A stretch of DNA of 6,811 nucleotides, taken from assembly GCA_004298915.1 (NCBI GenBank), contig SCTE01000286.1, positions 1 to 6,811 of the forward strand, in the 5' to 3' direction. Shown piece by piece: positions 1-5,118 of the stretch. Below the pieces are notes generated by a model. It saw only the letters and a list, made by a program, of their open reading frames with translations, was not told the DNA's origin and did no database searches. The translations under genes and the position numbers were made by a program. This DNA comes from Chloroflexota bacterium. Lineage in GTDB: Bacteria; Chloroflexota; Limnocylindria; Limnocylindrales; CSP1-4. Every line of letters begins with the position of its first letter. Positions within the stretch are counted from its first letter, which is position 1.

Positions 1-29
1 CGTAAGTTCGAATCTTACCGCCGGAGCCA
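1..29 (+). tRNA. 3' end of a tRNA (partial; possibly Asn)
   Basis: The sequence shows a perfect 5-bp T stem, GTAAG (2-6) with CTTAC (14-18), closing the canonical seven-base T loop TTCGAAT (7-13). A seven-base acceptor strand CGCCGGA (19-25), a G discriminator (26) and an encoded CCA (27-29) follow. The 5' half and anticodon lie outside the window, so identity cannot be read. The implied acceptor 5' strand TCCGGCG together with discriminator G would suit tRNA-Asn, but that is only a guess; other G73 tRNAs remain possible. Confidence 0.88.
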
Positions 30-58
30 CTCCTCCCAGATCATCGCGTCGACGTGTC

Positions 59-87
59 TTGACGCGCGGCGCCGAGGATGATATATC
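59..87 (+). promoter_or_regulatory. Sigma-70-type promoter for the small membrane protein gene
   Basis: TTGACG (59-64, five of six matches to the -35 consensus) is followed after exactly 17 bp by TATATC (82-87, four of six matches to the -10 consensus). Transcription would start near 94-96, giving a short leader of about 25 bases that carries the strong ribosome binding site at 107-113. The -10 hexamer lies inside the left arm of the palindrome at 78-104. Confidence 0.6.
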
Positions 88-104
88 GTAGCGCGATATA
101 TCAT
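78..104. promoter_or_regulatory. Palindromic operator overlapping the -10 and start site
   Basis: ATGATATATCG (78-88) and CGATATATCAT (94-104) are perfect inverted copies, 11 bp per arm, separated by TAGCG. The AT-rich arms stand out sharply from the surrounding GC-rich DNA. Because the element covers the -10 box and the likely transcription start, a dimeric protein bound here would block initiation. TATATCG/CGATATA dyads of this kind resemble sites I associate with PadR-family repressors, but this assignment is an inference and no regulator gene is visible in the window. It could also form an RNA hairpin if transcription starts upstream of it. Confidence 0.7.
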
Positions 105-106
105 GT

Positions 107-113
107 GGAGGAG
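107..113 (+). promoter_or_regulatory. Strong Shine-Dalgarno site
   Basis: GGAGGAG lies five bases before the ATG at 119. It fixes that start over the ATG at 103, which lies inside the palindrome in a different frame. It is the strongest ribosome binding site in the window and suggests efficient translation when the promoter is not repressed. Confidence 0.8.
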
Positions 114-118
114 TACCA

Positions 119-622
119 ATGGCATCGACCAGCGCGACGTCCCGCTCGCTGGCCCCGGGAGCGTTCCGGGCGATCCTGATCCTCGGCCTCGCCGGCGCGG
201 TGGCGTTGATCATCGTCTCGTTCATCGCCGCATCGAACCTCGAGGATCCGTTTCATCCCCGCTTCCACGCGGGTTCTGCTGTCGCGATGCTCGTGCTGGC
301 GTGGCTTGCCGCGGGAAGGGGACCGGCCACGCTCGCGCGCCGGGCGTTGGCCACGGCGTTCCTGTTGATGGCCACGGCGTTCCTCGTCGAAGGGGTCGGT
401 GGCTTCGGCTTCGATCATCACGGCCGCAATGCGCTCGCCGTGGCGCATGACCTCGGCCTCGGATTGACCGCCCTGTCGATGCTCGCCGCAGCCGCCCTGA
501 TCGGCGTGGCCACGGGAAGCTTCATCGGCGCGAGGTCGTCGTCGCGCGGCCTGTCGGTGCTCGTCGGCGCGGGCGCCGGCCTGCTGGGGTTGCTCTTCGT
601 GAAGACGATGATCGGGATGTGA
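119..622 (+). CDS. Small multi-span membrane protein of unknown function
   Basis: I do not recognise this 167-residue protein. It has about five hydrophobic spans (roughly residues 16-38, 51-66, 75-95, 107-132 and 145-164), so it is almost certainly an integral inner-membrane protein. Five histidines cluster at or near membrane borders: H46 and H50 in the first loop, H100 and H101 in the third loop, and H110 inside span 4. E91 lies at the end of span 3. Such residues could bind a metal or heme, but no family motif supports this. The start follows a strong ribosome binding site and a promoter with a palindromic operator, so expression is probably inducible. The gene is monocistronic, since the next gene is on the opposite strand and convergent 25 bases away. 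It could equally be a DUF-type membrane protein often controlled by a PadR-like repressor; function is unknown. Confidence 0.82.
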   Translation: MASTSATSRSLAPGAFRAILILGLAGAVALIIVSFIAASNLEDPFHPRFHAGSAVAMLVLAWLAAGRGPATLARRALATAFLLMATAFLVEGVGGFGFDHHGRNALAVAHDLGLGLTALSMLAAAALIGVATGSFIGARSSSRGLSVLVGAGAGLLGLLFVKTMIGM

Positions 623-647
623 TGCCCGCCCGTACCGGGATGGCGGC

Positions 648-1431
648 CTAGGAGGCCTGGTCGCCGCTCGACCCCGGATGTCGTGCCGCGCGATGCTTCT
701 TGTCCGCATACATCGCCGCGTCGGCGCGGTCGATGGCGTCCCGAATTGGCTCGTCGGGGGCCGACGTGGCGGCGCCGCTGTTCCAGGACGGCGCCCGCCT
801 CCGCACGCTCGAACAGGCCGATCAGCGAATCCCGGATGACCGCGGATTCCAGGCGCGTCGGCCAGTCCAGGGTTACGACTTCGGCGATGATCCCGTCCTC
901 GTGGCGGACGAGGACGGCTCCGACCTCGCACGACAGCGGGGCCGCTGCCGATCGAGCGATATGGCGCGCCGTGTCAACGAGGTTCTCGGGCCGGTAATCG
1001 ACGAGGGCCCGGATTGCGTGCACGACTTCGAGCTCGTCGGCGAGGAGCTTGGCCGGTGAGAGCTGGCCGACGCTCGCCACCCGACCGGCGGCGATCGGCA
1101 GGAGCATCGCATCCGGGGTGCGGATCGGTTCGGGCCCGCCGAACACGACGAGGTGGTCGCCGCTGACCGGGAGGACCACCGCGTGGCGCGCCCAGTACGG
1201 CCCGATGATGTGGATCGGCTCGGCTCCGCCACCGACCCGCGCGAGCTGGCCCGATTGGTGAACGCGGGTCGCCAGTTCCTCGGATGCCATCGGAAGGTCG
1301 ACGATGCCGCCCCAGCCCGCCCCGCGGCCGCTGCCCCCGACGAGGCTGAAACCGTCCGCCGTGACCCGGAAGATGAGGGTGTCCTGCGCGACCTCCGGGC
1401 CCCCGCCCTCGTAGACCAAAGGGATCGTCAT
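648..1431 (-). pseudogene. Broken GAF/GGDEF (diguanylate-cyclase-type) gene with internal deletion
   Basis: From the ATG at 1431, about 218 residues read as normal protein. An N-terminal region of about 110 residues has no obvious family (it begins MTIPLVYEGGGPEV). Residues about 133-218 resemble the start of a GAF-type sensor domain, including CEVGAVLVRHEDG. After residue 218 (near base 778) this frame turns into arginine-rich noise. In another frame, from about 779 down to the TAG at 648-650, the sequence reads as the last part of a GGDEF domain: SGAATSAPDEP, then RADAAMYADKKHR, the usual final helix. Missing between them are the rest of the GAF domain and the GGDEF core, including the DxLTGLxNR and GGDEF signatures. 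Both a large deletion and a frame change are therefore implied. An intact homologue would have made or sensed cyclic-di-GMP; this copy cannot. A metagenome misassembly at 770-800 could give the same picture. Confidence 0.62.
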
Positions 1432-1454
1432 GCTGGGCCCAACGATACTCCCGC

Positions 1455-1491
1455 GAACTCGCGCAAATCGGCCGCCGATCTCAGCGAGTTC
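1455..1491. repeat. 37-bp near-perfect inverted repeat between divergent genes
   Basis: Two 18-base arms (1455-1472 and 1474-1491) pair at 15 of 18 positions around a single central base. The outer 8 bp (GAACTCGC with GCGAGTTC) and inner 5 bp (ATCGG with CCGAT) are perfect, and the intervening four-base segments pair at one of four positions. It occupies most of the 86-base space between the divergent start at 1431 and the start at 1518. It lacks a T tract, so it is more likely an operator or a shared divergent control element than a terminator. It overlaps the direct repeat at 1479-1495. Confidence 0.72.
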
Positions 1492-1495
1492 TCAT
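1479..1495 (+). promoter_or_regulatory. Direct repeat TCTCAG-N5-TCTCAT, probable response-regulator site
   Basis: TCTCAG (1479-1484) and TCTCAT (1490-1495) repeat with an 11-bp period, about one helical turn, as expected for tandem binding by an OmpR-family dimer. An identical arrangement occurs at 4298-4314, ahead of the response regulator gene. The element lies 22 bases before the ATG at 1518 and contains the alternative ATG at 1494, which argues for the later start. That the neighbouring response regulator binds it is an inference. Confidence 0.6.
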
Positions 1496-1517
1496 GGACG
1501 CACGAAAGCATGGCTCC

Positions 1518-2918
1518 ATGAGTTCGACCGTCCTCGGGAGCCAGGCCGCCGTGGCGCCGGCAGCCCGGCGTTCCGTGCCGCTGCCGCGGGTCTGGTCGAT
1601 CACGGGCCGCGACATCGTTGCGATCCTCGTGACGAACGGCGTGTTCATCGGGGCGATGTGGGTCCGGCACGGGGGTCTCGAACAGGTGGCGACGCCGGGC
1701 GGCGCCTGGATCGCGATCGGCCAGGTGACTGGCCTCCTCGGCACCTACCTCGCCCTCCTCCAGCTCGTCCTGATGTCCCGGATGCCATGGCTCGATCAGG
1801 CCTTCGGGATGGACCGCCTCGCGGCCGCCCATCGATGGATCGGCTTCGCGACCGTCTGGCTCATCGCCGCGCACGGCTTCTTCATCGTCTCCGGTTACGC
1901 CACGAGTGAGGGTGCCTCGTTGGTCGGCGAGACGTGGACGATCCTCACAACGTTCGACTTCGTCGCGCTCGCGACCTTCGGCTTCGGCCTGTTCGTGGTC
2001 GTCGGCGTGACGTCGATGCGCGCCGCCCGCCGGGTCGTCAACTACGAGACGTGGTTCGCCCTCCATCTCCTCGCCTATCTCGCGATTGCGTTCGGGTTCC
2101 TGCACCAACTCCTGGTCGGGGCCGACTTCCTCCACGACCCGCTCGCACGGATCTACTGGACCTCGCTGTACGCCCTGACCTTCGGTCTGCTGTTGGCGTA
2201 TCGCGTGATCGGGCCGATCCGCCTGAACCTTCGCCATCGGTTCCGGGTCGCCCGGGTCGTGGCCGAGGGGGAGGGCGTCGTCTCGATCTACATCACGGGC
2301 CGGGACCTCGATCGGCTTCCGCTCAGGTCGGGCCAGTACTTCGTGTGGCGCTTCCTCGATGGGCCACGCTGGTGGAGCGGCCATCCGTTCTCGATCTCGT
2401 CCGCCCCGAACGGCGCCTGGATCCGGACGACGGTCAAGGCCCTCGGCGACGACACGAGGCGCTACCAGCGGCTGGCCGTCGGTACGCGGGTCCTCCTCGA
2501 AGGTCCGTACGGGGTGCTGACCGGGATCCGCCGGACGCGCCGGCGGGTGACCCTCATCGCCGGGGGCATCGGCGTGACGCCCCTGCGCGCGCTGGTCGAG
2601 GCGCTGCCAGGCCGCCCCGGGGACGTGACGCTGCTCTATCGAGCGCGCCAGCCGAAGCACGTCATCTTCCGGAACGAGCTCGATGTCCTCGCCGAGCGGC
2701 GCGGGATCAAGGTCCACTACCTCGTCGGCCGCCGCGGGAGCGTCGACCTGCCCGACGATCCCCTCGACGCCTTCGGGCTGACCGGACTCGTCCCTGACAT
2801 CGCGGATCACGATGTCTACCTGTGCGGTCCCAACGAGATGATGGACCGCCTGACCGAGACGCTCGGCAACCTCGGCGTGCCCGGATCCCGCATCCACGTC
2901 GAACGGTTTGCGTACTGA
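1518..2918 (+). CDS. Ferric-reductase-like transmembrane flavocytochrome (NOX/FRE type)
   Basis: This 466-residue protein would move electrons from cytosolic NAD(P)H through FAD and two b hemes across the inner membrane. The N-terminal half is a six-span ferric-reductase-like domain. Four histidines, H105, H119, H183 and H196, have spacings of 14 and 13, the same as the heme ligands of NOX/FRE proteins. The C-terminal half (from about 240) is a ferredoxin-reductase-type FAD/NAD(P) module: GQYF at 272-275, the flavin motif HPFSIS at 289-294, the nucleotide-binding GGIGVTP at 349-355, CGP at 436-438, and a conserved aromatic terminus ERFAY. Start: ATG 1518 was chosen over ATG 1494 because the latter lies inside the direct repeat at 1479-1495; neither has a strong ribosome binding site, so a leaderless or weakly initiated message is possible. 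Its stop overlaps the FMN-binding protein start by one base (TGATG). The acceptor is more likely the partner FMN protein than free iron, though true ferric reduction cannot be excluded. Confidence 0.93.
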   Translation: MSSTVLGSQAAVAPAARRSVPLPRVWSITGRDIVAILVTNGVFIGAMWVRHGGLEQVATPGGAWIAIGQVTGLLGTYLALLQLVLMSRMPWLDQAFGMDRLAAAHRWIGFATVWLIAAHGFFIVSGYATSEGASLVGETWTILTTFDFVALATFGFGLFVVVGVTSMRAARRVVNYETWFALHLLAYLAIAFGFLHQLLVGADFLHDPLARIYWTSLYALTFGLLLAYRVIGPIRLNLRHRFRVARVVAEGEGVVSIYITGRDLDRLPLRSGQYFVWRFLDGPRWWSGHPFSISSAPNGAWIRTTVKALGDDTRRYQRLAVGTRVLLEGPYGVLTGIRRTRRRVTLIAGGIGVTPLRALVEALPGRPGDVTLLYRARQPKHVIFRNELDVLAERRGIKVHYLVGRRGSVDLPDDPLDAFGLTGLVPDIADHDVYLCGPNEMMDRLTETLGNLGVPGSRIHVERFAY

Positions 2919-3466
2919 TGGGTGCCATGATGCGTCGCCGGATCACCGCGACCGCGGCCGCCATGGCCCTCGCGATCGTGCTCCTCGTCAACTTCCGCAC
3001 GCCCGAGGACCTCGCGGTCCAGGCGGCCGCCGGCGGCGCCGTCGGCCCGGACGCGGCGTCCGGCGGCGGCGGGGCGTCGGGAGGCACGTCGCGGACGTCA
3101 GCGGGCGGCATCGGATCGATCGGGTCGTCCGCCTCCAGCGGGAACTCGGGCGTCATCGGTTCGTCGAGGTCGGCGCCGACGCCCGCGAGCGGGACGGCCC
3201 AGTACACCGGCCCGCTGGCGGCTGACCCGTTCGGGAACGTCCAGGTCCAGATCACCGTCTCGGGCGGCAAGCTCGTCGACGTGGTCGCGCTGGCCCTGCC
3301 CGTCGGTGGTCACTCGGGCCGGATCTCGAACTACGTTGGACCGATTCTTCGAACCCAGGCCCTCGCCGCCCAGTCGGCCAACATCGACGGCGTCTCGGGC
3401 GCCACCTACACGAGCCGGGCCTACGCGGCGTCACTCCAGGGCGCACTCGATCAGGCTGGGCTGTGA
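2918..3466 (+). CDS. Membrane-anchored FMN-binding protein, covalently flavinylated
   Basis: This 182-residue protein has a positively charged N-terminus (MRRR), one hydrophobic segment at about 9-25 acting as an uncleaved anchor or signal, a Gly/Ser/Ala-rich linker at about 38-93, and a C-terminal FMN-binding domain (about 95-182) like those of NqrC and RnfG. Its motif SGATYTS (160-166) matches the consensus for covalent FMN attachment; by analogy with NqrC the linked residue would be T165. The domain should lie outside the membrane and take electrons from the flavocytochrome encoded just before it. ATG 2918 overlaps the upstream stop as TGATG, suggesting translational coupling; ATGs at 2927 and 2930 are possible alternatives. 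The gene then overlaps the flavin transferase gene by four bases. The flexible linker would let the FMN domain reach both the heme protein and an unknown external acceptor. Confidence 0.9.
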   Translation: MGAMMRRRITATAAAMALAIVLLVNFRTPEDLAVQAAAGGAVGPDAASGGGGASGGTSRTSAGGIGSIGSSASSGNSGVIGSSRSAPTPASGTAQYTGPLAADPFGNVQVQITVSGGKLVDVVALALPVGGHSGRISNYVGPILRTQALAAQSANIDGVSGATYTSRAYAASLQGALDQAGL

Positions 3467-4332
3467 GCCTCGGCCATCTGCCGGACGCCACGGGCCGGCC
3501 GCCTCGGTCGGCGATCGAGGCGCCCCGTCAGCTCCGCGTCGAACCGGTCATGGGGACCGTCGCAACCTTCGATGTCCGGGCCCCGTTCGTGGCCGACGAG
3601 GTGATCGAGCGGGCGATCGCGATCCTCCACGACATCGACCGCCGGTTCAGCCTGTACCGACCCGACAGCGAGCTCAGCGGGCTCGCGGATGGGTCGATTG
3701 CCGAGCCGGACCTGAGCCCCGACGTTCGATGGGTCATGGCCGCCTGCGACGACCTCGCGCGCCAGACCGGAGGTGCCTTCGATGCCCGTCGCCACCGGGC
3801 TGACGGCGTTGCCGACCCGAGCGCGCTGGTCAAGGGCTGGGCAATCGAACTGGCGGTCGCCGAACTCGAGCGCGGCGGGGCGCGCAACCTGTTCGCGGGT
3901 GCCGGGGGGGACATCGTCACGCGTGGCGAGCCGACGCCCGGCCATGCGTGGCGGGTCGGGATCCGGCATCCGAGGATCGCGAGCCGGGTCGCCGCCGTCC
4001 TCGACCTGCGGGACGGCGCCGTCGCGACCTCCGGCCGCTACGAGCGGGGCGAGCACCTGGCCGACCCGCGAACCGGGCGTCCGGCGGCCGGCCTCCTGAG
4101 CTTCAGCGTCGTGGGACCTGACCTCGCCTGGGCGGATGCCTACGCCACCGCGGGCTTCGTCATGGGCATGGACGGCCTCGCCTGGGTGGACCAGCGGCCC
4201 GGCTACGGTGCCCTCGCGATCACCCCTGGTGACGAGGTCGCATGGACGCCGGTCGTGGAGCGCCACCGGGTCGGCGAGGCCATTGAGCCGTCCGATTTCT
4301 CAGACGAATCTCATCGGCACGTGGTGTCCTGA
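3463..4332 (+). CDS. apbE: FAD:protein FMN transferase (ApbE family)
   Basis: ApbE enzymes use FAD and Mg2+ to attach FMN through a phosphoester to Ser/Thr in SGATxT/S motifs, here presumably T165 of the protein encoded immediately upstream. The 289 residues carry the family blocks in order: MGTVATFDV (30-38), RFSLYRPDSEL (61-71), TGGAFDARR (102-110), the lysine/glycine element DPSALVKGWAIE (118-129), FAGAGGDI (144-151), WRVGIRHP (163-170), VATSGRYERG (187-196), HLADPRTGRPA (198-208) and the metal-site region ADAYATAGFVMG (224-235). The start is GTG 3463, in a GTGA overlap with the preceding stop, which fits translational coupling; the next ATG would remove the first conserved block. No signal peptide or lipobox is visible, unlike many exported ApbE proteins, so the enzyme may work in the cytosol. 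The last codons contain the direct repeat at 4298-4314. Confidence 0.95.
   Translation: MSLGHLPDATGRPPRSAIEAPRQLRVEPVMGTVATFDVRAPFVADEVIERAIAILHDIDRRFSLYRPDSELSGLADGSIAEPDLSPDVRWVMAACDDLARQTGGAFDARRHRADGVADPSALVKGWAIELAVAELERGGARNLFAGAGGDIVTRGEPTPGHAWRVGIRHPRIASRVAAVLDLRDGAVATSGRYERGEHLADPRTGRPAAGLLSFSVVGPDLAWADAYATAGFVMGMDGLAWVDQRPGYGALAITPGDEVAWTPVVERHRVGEAIEPSDFSDESHRHVVS
4298..4314 (+). promoter_or_regulatory. Second TCTCAG-N5-TCTCAT direct repeat, upstream of the response regulator
   Basis: TCTCAG (4298-4303), five bases, then TCTCAT (4309-4314) repeat the arrangement at 1479-1495 exactly in both hexamers, spacing and orientation. It lies inside the 3' end of the flavin transferase gene, 129 bases before the response regulator ATG. 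The likely role is autoregulation of the two-component genes. A possible -10-like TACCAT at 4367-4372 lies downstream, but no convincing -35 goes with it. Confidence 0.58.
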
Positions 4333-4334
4333 GC

Positions 4335-4362
4335 TCGAACGGGCGCGCCGGAGCACGTTCGA
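4335..4362. repeat. Short inverted repeat between apbE and the response regulator gene
   Basis: TCGAACG (4335-4341) and CGTTCGA (4356-4362) are perfect 7-bp inverted copies with a 14-base GC-rich loop that contains GGCGCGCC. It begins two bases after the stop of the flavin transferase gene. No T tract follows, so it is a poor intrinsic terminator; it may be an operator, a weak attenuating hairpin, or chance. Apart from this and a GGAG ribosome binding site at 4431-4434, I see nothing in the 111-base gap. Confidence 0.35.
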
Positions 4363-4443
4363 CGGCTACCATCGACCCAGTCCCGGCGCGGCGCAGGTGC
4401 GGGCCGGCAGCCAGGCAGGCCCACAGGATCGGAGATCACTCGG

Positions 4444-5118
4444 ATGCATATCCTCGTCGTCGAGGACGACCCACGACTCGGCCGGGTGCTCAAGCGCCTG
4501 CTCGAGGAGGATCGGCATGTCGTGGACCTCGCGACCGACGGAGAGACGGGCCTCGACCTGGCCGAATCCGACGGCATCGAGGTCGTGATCCTCGACGTCG
4601 GCCTCCCGGACATCAGCGGGATCGAGGTCGCGCGCCGGCTCCGAACCCGCGGCGTCGAGACCTCGATCCTCATGCTCACCGCGCGGGACACGGTGCGCGA
4701 CCGCGTCGCCGGTCTCGATGCGGGCGCCGATGACTACCTCGTCAAGCCGTTCGCCTACGAGGAGCTCGCGGCGCGGCTGCGGGCGCTCGGTCGTCGTGCC
4801 GAGCCGGGCCCACGCCGGCCGGAATCACGCCTGGAGGTCGGCCCGATCGCGCTCGACGAGGCCGACCGACGGGTGACCGTCGGCGGGACGACGGTGGACC
4901 TCAGCCCGCGGGAGTTCGCGCTCATGGAGTGCTTCCTGCGACATCCGGGCCAGGCCCTGACCCGCGATCAGCTGCTCGATCAGGCCTGGCCGTACAGCGC
5001 GGCGGTGACCCCCAACGCGGTCGATGCCTACGTCCACTACCTTCGGACCAAGCTCGGCGACGCCGGATCGCGGGTCGAGACGGTCCGCGGGGTCGGCTAT
5101 CGATTGAGCGATGCCTGA
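4444..5118 (+). CDS. OmpR-family two-component response regulator
   Basis: This 224-residue transcription factor has a receiver domain (about 1-118) and an OmpR/PhoB winged-helix DNA-binding domain (about 128-222). Receiver residues are complete: the acidic pair E7/D8, phosphoacceptor D51 in ILDVGLPD, T79 in MLTARD, and K101 in YLVKPF. The effector domain has the typical DLSPREFALMECFLRHPG start, a recognition helix within about 191-204 (VDAYVHYLRTKL) and the RGVGYRL hairpin. GGAG at 4431-4434 precedes the ATG by nine bases. The gene overlaps the histidine kinase gene by eight bases, so the two form a pair made together. Likely targets are its own promoter region (repeat at 4298-4314) and the flavocytochrome operon (repeat at 1479-1495). 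The family is certain; the signal and regulon are inferred. Confidence 0.96.
   Translation: MHILVVEDDPRLGRVLKRLLEEDRHVVDLATDGETGLDLAESDGIEVVILDVGLPDISGIEVARRLRTRGVETSILMLTARDTVRDRVAGLDAGADDYLVKPFAYEELAARLRALGRRAEPGPRRPESRLEVGPIALDEADRRVTVGGTTVDLSPREFALMECFLRHPGQALTRDQLLDQAWPYSAAVTPNAVDAYVHYLRTKLGDAGSRVETVRGVGYRLSDA

Noticed and set aside
624..644. Small hairpin (CCCG-TAC-CGGG with outer GCC/GGC) between the convergent genes as a terminator
   Set aside because: The core stem is only four base pairs and there is no T tract on either strand; not enough to call a terminator.
418..777. Continuation of the GAF-like minus-strand frame beyond residue 218
   Set aside because: After base 778 the frame becomes low-complexity Arg/Gly/Pro sequence and runs antisense into the convergent gene, whereas the neighbouring frame shows a real GGDEF terminus; I treat the extension as out-of-frame reading after a lesion.
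101..931. Minus-strand open frame of 276 codons across the small membrane protein and the broken gene
   Set aside because: Arg/Pro/Glu-rich translation with no domain, running across two better-supported genes on both strands.
1494..1517. ATG 1494 as the start of the flavocytochrome gene
   Set aside because: It lies inside the direct repeat at 1479-1495, adds only eight unremarkable residues, and has no better ribosome binding site than ATG 1518; it remains possible.
1491..1522. CTCATGG / CCATGAG inverted repeat around the start of the flavocytochrome gene
   Set aside because: Seven-base arms with an 18-base spacer, partly explained by the direct repeat and by the repeated ATG-containing sequence; too weak to list on its own.
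1428..2897. Long open frame of 489 codons on the minus strand, opposite the flavocytochrome gene
   Set aside because: It is the antisense shadow of a gene with clear heme, FAD and NAD motifs; its translation is charged, Arg/Asp/Glu/His-rich, without any recognisable domain, as expected from high-GC codon bias.
2822..2917. Upstream extension of the FMN-binding protein to ATG 2822
   Set aside because: It would overlap the flavocytochrome gene by nearly 100 bases and add an Arg/Pro-rich tail before the membrane anchor; ATG 2918 overlaps the stop neatly.
3451..4266. Minus-strand open frame of 271 codons opposite apbE
   Set aside because: The plus strand carries all ApbE motifs in order; the reverse translation shows no domain and reflects GC-rich codon use.
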